9,140 nucleotides of DNA from Bacillota bacterium (GTDB taxonomy: Bacteria; Bacillota_A; Clostridia; Acetivibrionales; DUMB01): the NCBI GenBank assembly GCA_023621975.1, contig JAMOAC010000266.1, positions 1 through 9,140 on the forward strand, in the 5' to 3' direction. The stretch's first letter is position 1. Each line of letters starts with the position of its first letter. The translations under genes and the position numbers were made by a program. Of the stretch, positions 6,505-9,140 are shown one piece after another. The notes under the pieces are model-generated. The model had not been told where the DNA came from, ran no database searches, and worked only from the letters and a program-made list of their open reading frames with translations.

Positions 6505-6535
6505 ATTATACAACAAAAAAATGAATAATTGTATT
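6505..6535 (-). promoter_or_regulatory. Weak candidate promoter for ruvCAB
   Basis: The minus strand has a perfect TATAAT at 6505-6510. The -35 region is poor: AATACA at 19 bases is the best I see (6530-6535). Transcription would begin near 6498 and give a leader of about 165 bases containing the structured element. The -35 region overlaps the -35 of argG on the other strand. Confidence 0.35.
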
Positions 6536-6537
6536 GC
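6520..6537 (+). promoter_or_regulatory. ArgR-like box, upstream copy
   Basis: AATGAATAATTGTATTGC matches the classic ARG box (AATGAATAATTATTCATT) over the first 11 bases. The second half is degraded, for 12 of 18 overall. It overlaps the -35 of argG and the presumed -35 region of ruvC. ArgR represses arginine biosynthesis genes when arginine is plentiful. The call rests on similarity and on the downstream gene. Confidence 0.35.
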
Positions 6538-6562
6538 ATAAATATACATTTCAATGTATAAT
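6534..6562 (+). promoter_or_regulatory. Sigma-A promoter of argGH
   Basis: TTGCAT (6534-6539) and a perfect TATAAT (6557-6562) are separated by 17 bases, the optimal spacing. Transcription should start near 6569, leaving a leader of about 90 bases before argG. Confidence 0.75.
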
Positions 6563-6580
6563 AATAAATAATTATTCGGA
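6563..6580 (+). promoter_or_regulatory. ArgR-like operator at the argG start point
   Basis: AATAAATAATTATTCGGA agrees with the ARG box consensus at 14 of 18 positions and lies directly on the expected transcription start of argG, a position suited to repression. Its centre is 43 bp, about four helical turns, from that of the upstream copy at 6520-6537, so the two could be bridged by one ArgR hexamer. Prediction only. Confidence 0.45.
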
Positions 6581-6583
6581 ATA

Positions 6584-6618
6584 AGCGGATACAAAATTTC
6601 ATATAGCTGTTATCCGCT
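6584..6618 (+). repeat. Inverted repeat in the argG leader
   Basis: agcggata (6584-6591) and tatccgct (6611-6618) form a perfect 8-bp stem around a 19-base loop in the argG 5' untranslated region. No T run follows, so it is not a terminator. It may stabilise the leader or be a second operator. Confidence 0.5.
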
Positions 6619-6658
6619 GCCTTACTTACTATATTACCATATAATTGGAGGTATTAAT

Positions 6659-7879
6659 ATGAGTCAGAAGGAAAAAGTCATTCTCGCCTATTCAGGTGGT
6701 CTTGATACATCAATAATTATACCCTGGCTGATAGAAAATTACGATTACGAAGTTATAGCAGTCGCAGCTGATGTAGGACAGGGCGATGAACTGGTTCCTT
6801 TAAAAGAAAAAGCCATAAAAACCGGAGCAAGCAAAATATATATTGAAGACCTTAAGGAAGAATTCGTAACTGATTTTATATTCCCGACTCTTAAAGTCGG
6901 CGCGATATACGAAGGAAAATATCTGCTCGGTACTTCTTTCGCAAGGCCTCTTATAGCAAAAAGGCTGGTGGAAATTGCCGAAAAGGAAGGCGCAACCGCA
7001 ATTGCTCACGGAGCTACAGGTAAGGGAAACGATCAGGTAAGGTTTGAACTTACAATAAAGGCACTTGCACCTCATCTTAAAATAATCGCTCCGTGGAGGA
7101 TATGGGATATAAAATCAAGGGAAGATGAAATAGAATATGCACAAAAGCGTAACATTCCCATACCCGTAACTAAAGAAGATAATTACAGCATGGACAGAAA
7201 CCTGTGGCATTTAAGCCATGAAGGCAGCGACCTTGAGGATCCCTGGAATGAGCCGCAGTATGACAAGCTCTTAAAGCTGATTGTTCCTCCGGAAAAAGCG
7301 CCGGACAAACCCACTTATGTTGAAATATACTTTGAAAAAGGAATACCTAAGAAGGTTAACGGCATAGAATACCCTCCTGTTCAGCTTATTGAAGTACTTA
7401 ATAAAATTGGCGGAGAAAACGGAATAGGAATAGCTGACATAGTGGAGAACAGGCTTGTCGGTATGAAATCCCGCGGTGTTTATGAGACTCCAGGCGGAAC
7501 AATATTATATGCAGCCCACAGAGAACTTGAGCTTCTCTGCCTTGACAGGGACACATTACACTATAAGGACATGGTTGCACAAAAGTTTGCCGAACTGGTA
7601 TATTATGGCCAGTGGTATACTCCGCTTCGCGAAGCCATTTCTGCATTTGTTGATGTCACTCAGCAGACAGTAACGGGTACCGTTAGAATGAAACTTTACA
7701 AAGGCAACTGCATGCCCGCAGGAGCAAAATCCGATTACTCACTCTACAGTGAAGAACTGTCTACATTCGGCAGGGACGAAGTATATAACCAGAAAGATGC
7801 TGAAGGATTTATCAACCTGTTTGGCCTGCCTTTGAAAGTCAGGGCACAAATGCTTAAGAAAAACAACACTAAAGACTAG
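6659..7879 (+). CDS. argG: Argininosuccinate synthase
   Basis: ArgG joins citrulline and aspartate using ATP to give argininosuccinate, AMP and pyrophosphate, the seventh step of arginine synthesis in the cytoplasm. The 406-residue length is typical. The ATP pyrophosphatase P-loop AYSGGLDTS (10-18) and the motif [14 protein letters not shown] (117-130) are both present. The family segment with [25 protein letters not shown] sequence follows at about 176-196. The C-terminal region (about 280-395) ends in the helix used for tetramer formation. The ATG is preceded by GGAGG at 7 bases. argH follows 21 bases after the TAG stop, so the two are cotranscribed from the promoter at 6534-6562, probably under arginine repression. 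Confidence 0.98.
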   Translation: MSQKEKVILAYSGGLDTSIIIPWLIENYDYEVIAVAADVGQGDELVPLKEKAIKTGASKIYIEDLKEEFVTDFIFPTLKVGAIYEGKYLLGTSFARPLIAKRLVEIAEKEGATAIAHGATGKGNDQVRFELTIKALAPHLKIIAPWRIWDIKSREDEIEYAQKRNIPIPVTKEDNYSMDRNLWHLSHEGSDLEDPWNEPQYDKLLKLIVPPEKAPDKPTYVEIYFEKGIPKKVNGIEYPPVQLIEVLNKIGGENGIGIADIVENRLVGMKSRGVYETPGGTILYAAHRELELLCLDRDTLHYKDMVAQKFAELVYYGQWYTPLREAISAFVDVTQQTVTGTVRMKLYKGNCMPAGAKSDYSLYSEELSTFGRDEVYNQKDAEGFINLFGLPLKVRAQMLKKNNTKD

Positions 7880-7900
7880 AATCATTTTCGAGGTGATACC

Positions 7901-9140
7901 GTGAAACTGTGGGGAGGCAGATTTAAAAAAAGTACCGACAAGAGCGTAGATGATTTCAATTCATCCATCAGGTTTGATTACCGCCTGTACAAGCATGACA
8001 TAATCGGAAGCATCGCCCATGCCAAAATGCTTGGGGCTTGCGGAATAATACCGATGGATGAATCCGAGCTTATACAGCGTACTTTGAAGGAGATACTGTC
8101 GGACATAGAAAACGGTTCTGTAGAGTTTGAAGTAGACGCAGAAGATATTCACATGAATATAGAAAAGATACTTATCTCAAGGATCGGTGATGTTGGAAAG
8201 AAGCTCCATACTGGAAGAAGCAGGAACGACCAGGTGGCACTGGATATCAGAATGTATCTCAGAGATGAGATTATTGAGATTAAAGCTATGCTTATAAAAT
8301 TGATGAAAACATTGGTCAATCTGGCTGAAAAACATCTTGATACCATAATGCCGGGCTATACTCACCTGCAGCGGGCACAGCCGATTACTTTTGCTCATCA
8401 CTTAATGGCATACTTTCAAATGTTTAAAAGGGATTATGAAAGGCTGTCCGACTGCTACAAAAGGATAAACGTGTCGCCGCTCGGTTCCGGTGCGCTTGCC
8501 GGTACAACCTATCCCCTTGACAGGTATATGGTTGCAAAAGAATTAAATTTCCCCTCCATCACTGAAAACAGCCTTGACGGCGTAAGTGACAGGGATTTTG
8601 CAATTGAGTTTGCTTCGTGCATATCAATACTGATGATGCATCTCAGCAGATTCAGTGAGGAGATAATTCTGTGGTCTTCACATGAATTTTCATTCATTGA
8701 ACTTGACGATGCATACAGCACCGGGAGCAGCATAATGCCACAGAAAAAAAACCCGGATGTAGCAGAACTTGTTAGGGGAAAAAGCGGCAGAGTATACGGA
8801 AACCTGTTTGCACTGCTTACGGTGATGAAGTCATTGCCCCTTGCATACAATAAAGACATGCAGGAAGACAAGGAAGCGGTATTTGACTGCGTTGACACCG
8901 TTAAAATGTGCCTCCCGGTTTTCACCGGTATGCTTTCAACAATAAAAGTACAGAGGGAAAATATGTACATGGCTGCCAAAGGCGGTTTTACCAATGCTAC
9001 CGATGTTGCAGATTACCTGGCTAAAAAAGGCATACCTTTCAGGAGTGCCCATGAAATAGTCGGTAAAATGGTGCTTTACTGCATAGAAAACAAGAAAGCC
9101 ATTGAAGACCTCTCATTGGAGGAGTTCAAACAATTTTCAG
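7901..9140 (+). CDS. argH: Argininosuccinate lyase, 3' end cut by the window edge
   Basis: ArgH splits argininosuccinate into arginine and fumarate, the last step of the pathway, as a homotetramer of the fumarase/aspartase superfamily. From the GTG at 7901-7903, 413 codons read openly to the right edge. Family members have about 455-465 residues, so roughly 45-50 are missing. The opening KLWGGRF is diagnostic. Other conserved segments are [13 protein letters not shown] (103-115), [10 protein letters not shown] (152-161, with the conserved His155) and the superfamily signature [11 protein letters not shown] (275-285), whose loop carries the catalytic serine. The GTG start is supported by GAGGTG 5 bases upstream and by homology beginning there. 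It completes the argGH operon. Confidence 0.97.
   Translation, partial: MKLWGGRFKKSTDKSVDDFNSSIRFDYRLYKHDIIGSIAHAKMLGACGIIPMDESELIQRTLKEILSDIENGSVEFEVDAEDIHMNIEKILISRIGDVGKKLHTGRSRNDQVALDIRMYLRDEIIEIKAMLIKLMKTLVNLAEKHLDTIMPGYTHLQRAQPITFAHHLMAYFQMFKRDYERLSDCYKRINVSPLGSGALAGTTYPLDRYMVAKELNFPSITENSLDGVSDRDFAIEFASCISILMMHLSRFSEEIILWSSHEFSFIELDDAYSTGSSIMPQKKNPDVAELVRGKSGRVYGNLFALLTVMKSLPLAYNKDMQEDKEAVFDCVDTVKMCLPVFTGMLSTIKVQRENMYMAAKGGFTNATDVADYLAKKGIPFRSAHEIVGKMVLYCIENKKAIEDLSLEEFKQFS

Larger units (their letters stand above)
6331..6658. other. Divergent regulatory region between ruvC and argG
   Basis: No coding sequence is supported in these 328 bases. From left to right: the ruvC ribosome binding site (GGGGG, near 6338-6342), a structured inverted-repeat element (6359-6461), a small palindrome aacaag-ttat-cttgtt (6455-6470), a minus-strand -10 (6505-6510), the argG promoter (6534-6562) bracketed by two ArgR-like boxes, a leader hairpin (6584-6618) and the argG ribosome binding site GGAGG (6647-6651). 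The two start regions are back to back. Confidence 0.7.

Noticed and set aside
8509..8994. Minus-strand 161-codon open frame opposite argH
   Set aside because: It is the shadow of argH codon usage; argH reads through the region with all family motifs intact.

Overview
The window is low-GC, Gram-positive chromosomal DNA. AT-rich intergenic regions, strong AGGAGG-type ribosome binding sites, several GTG and TTG starts, a two-domain GerMN lipoprotein next to rph (the gerM-rph order known from Bacillus subtilis) and an AMIN/Amidase_3 cell-wall hydrolase all point to a spore-forming Firmicute. My guess is the class Clostridia, possibly a cellulolytic-type clostridium; that is an inference, not a species call. 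I see no mobile gene, CRISPR array, tRNA or rRNA.

Layout. The left two thirds are read on the minus strand. From right to left they hold the Holliday-junction operon ruvC-ruvA-ruvB (6330 to 4184), a strong terminator (4104-4169), a secreted N-acetylmuramoyl-L-alanine amidase (3914-2136) with its own terminator (2061-2101), the GerMN lipoprotein gerM (1925-825), and the 5' part of rph for RNase PH (639 to the left edge). The right third is read on the plus strand: argG (6659-7879) and argH (7901 to the right edge), which make arginine from citrulline and aspartate via argininosuccinate.

Function. RuvA, RuvB and RuvC together branch-migrate and cut Holliday junctions. The amidase and GerM are exported cell-envelope proteins of the kind used in peptidoglycan remodelling and spore formation. 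RNase PH trims tRNA 3' ends. ArgG and ArgH catalyse the last two steps of arginine synthesis. All the genes look intact except the two cut by the window edges.

The unusual material lies between the genes. The divergent ruvC/argG region (6331-6658) contains a 103-base element closed by a perfect 12-bp inverted repeat, with two internal hairpins and several competing pairings, one of them next to the ruvC ribosome binding site. It could be an unrecognised structured leader RNA or a small MITE-like insertion. The same region carries a good sigma-A promoter for argG bracketed by two ArgR-like boxes. Upstream of the amidase is an exact match to the WalR (YycF) box of cell-wall hydrolase genes. At the gerM/rph junction a 14-bp direct repeat supplies both hexamers of a likely rph promoter. 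I found no clearly new protein system; the coding content is core housekeeping.
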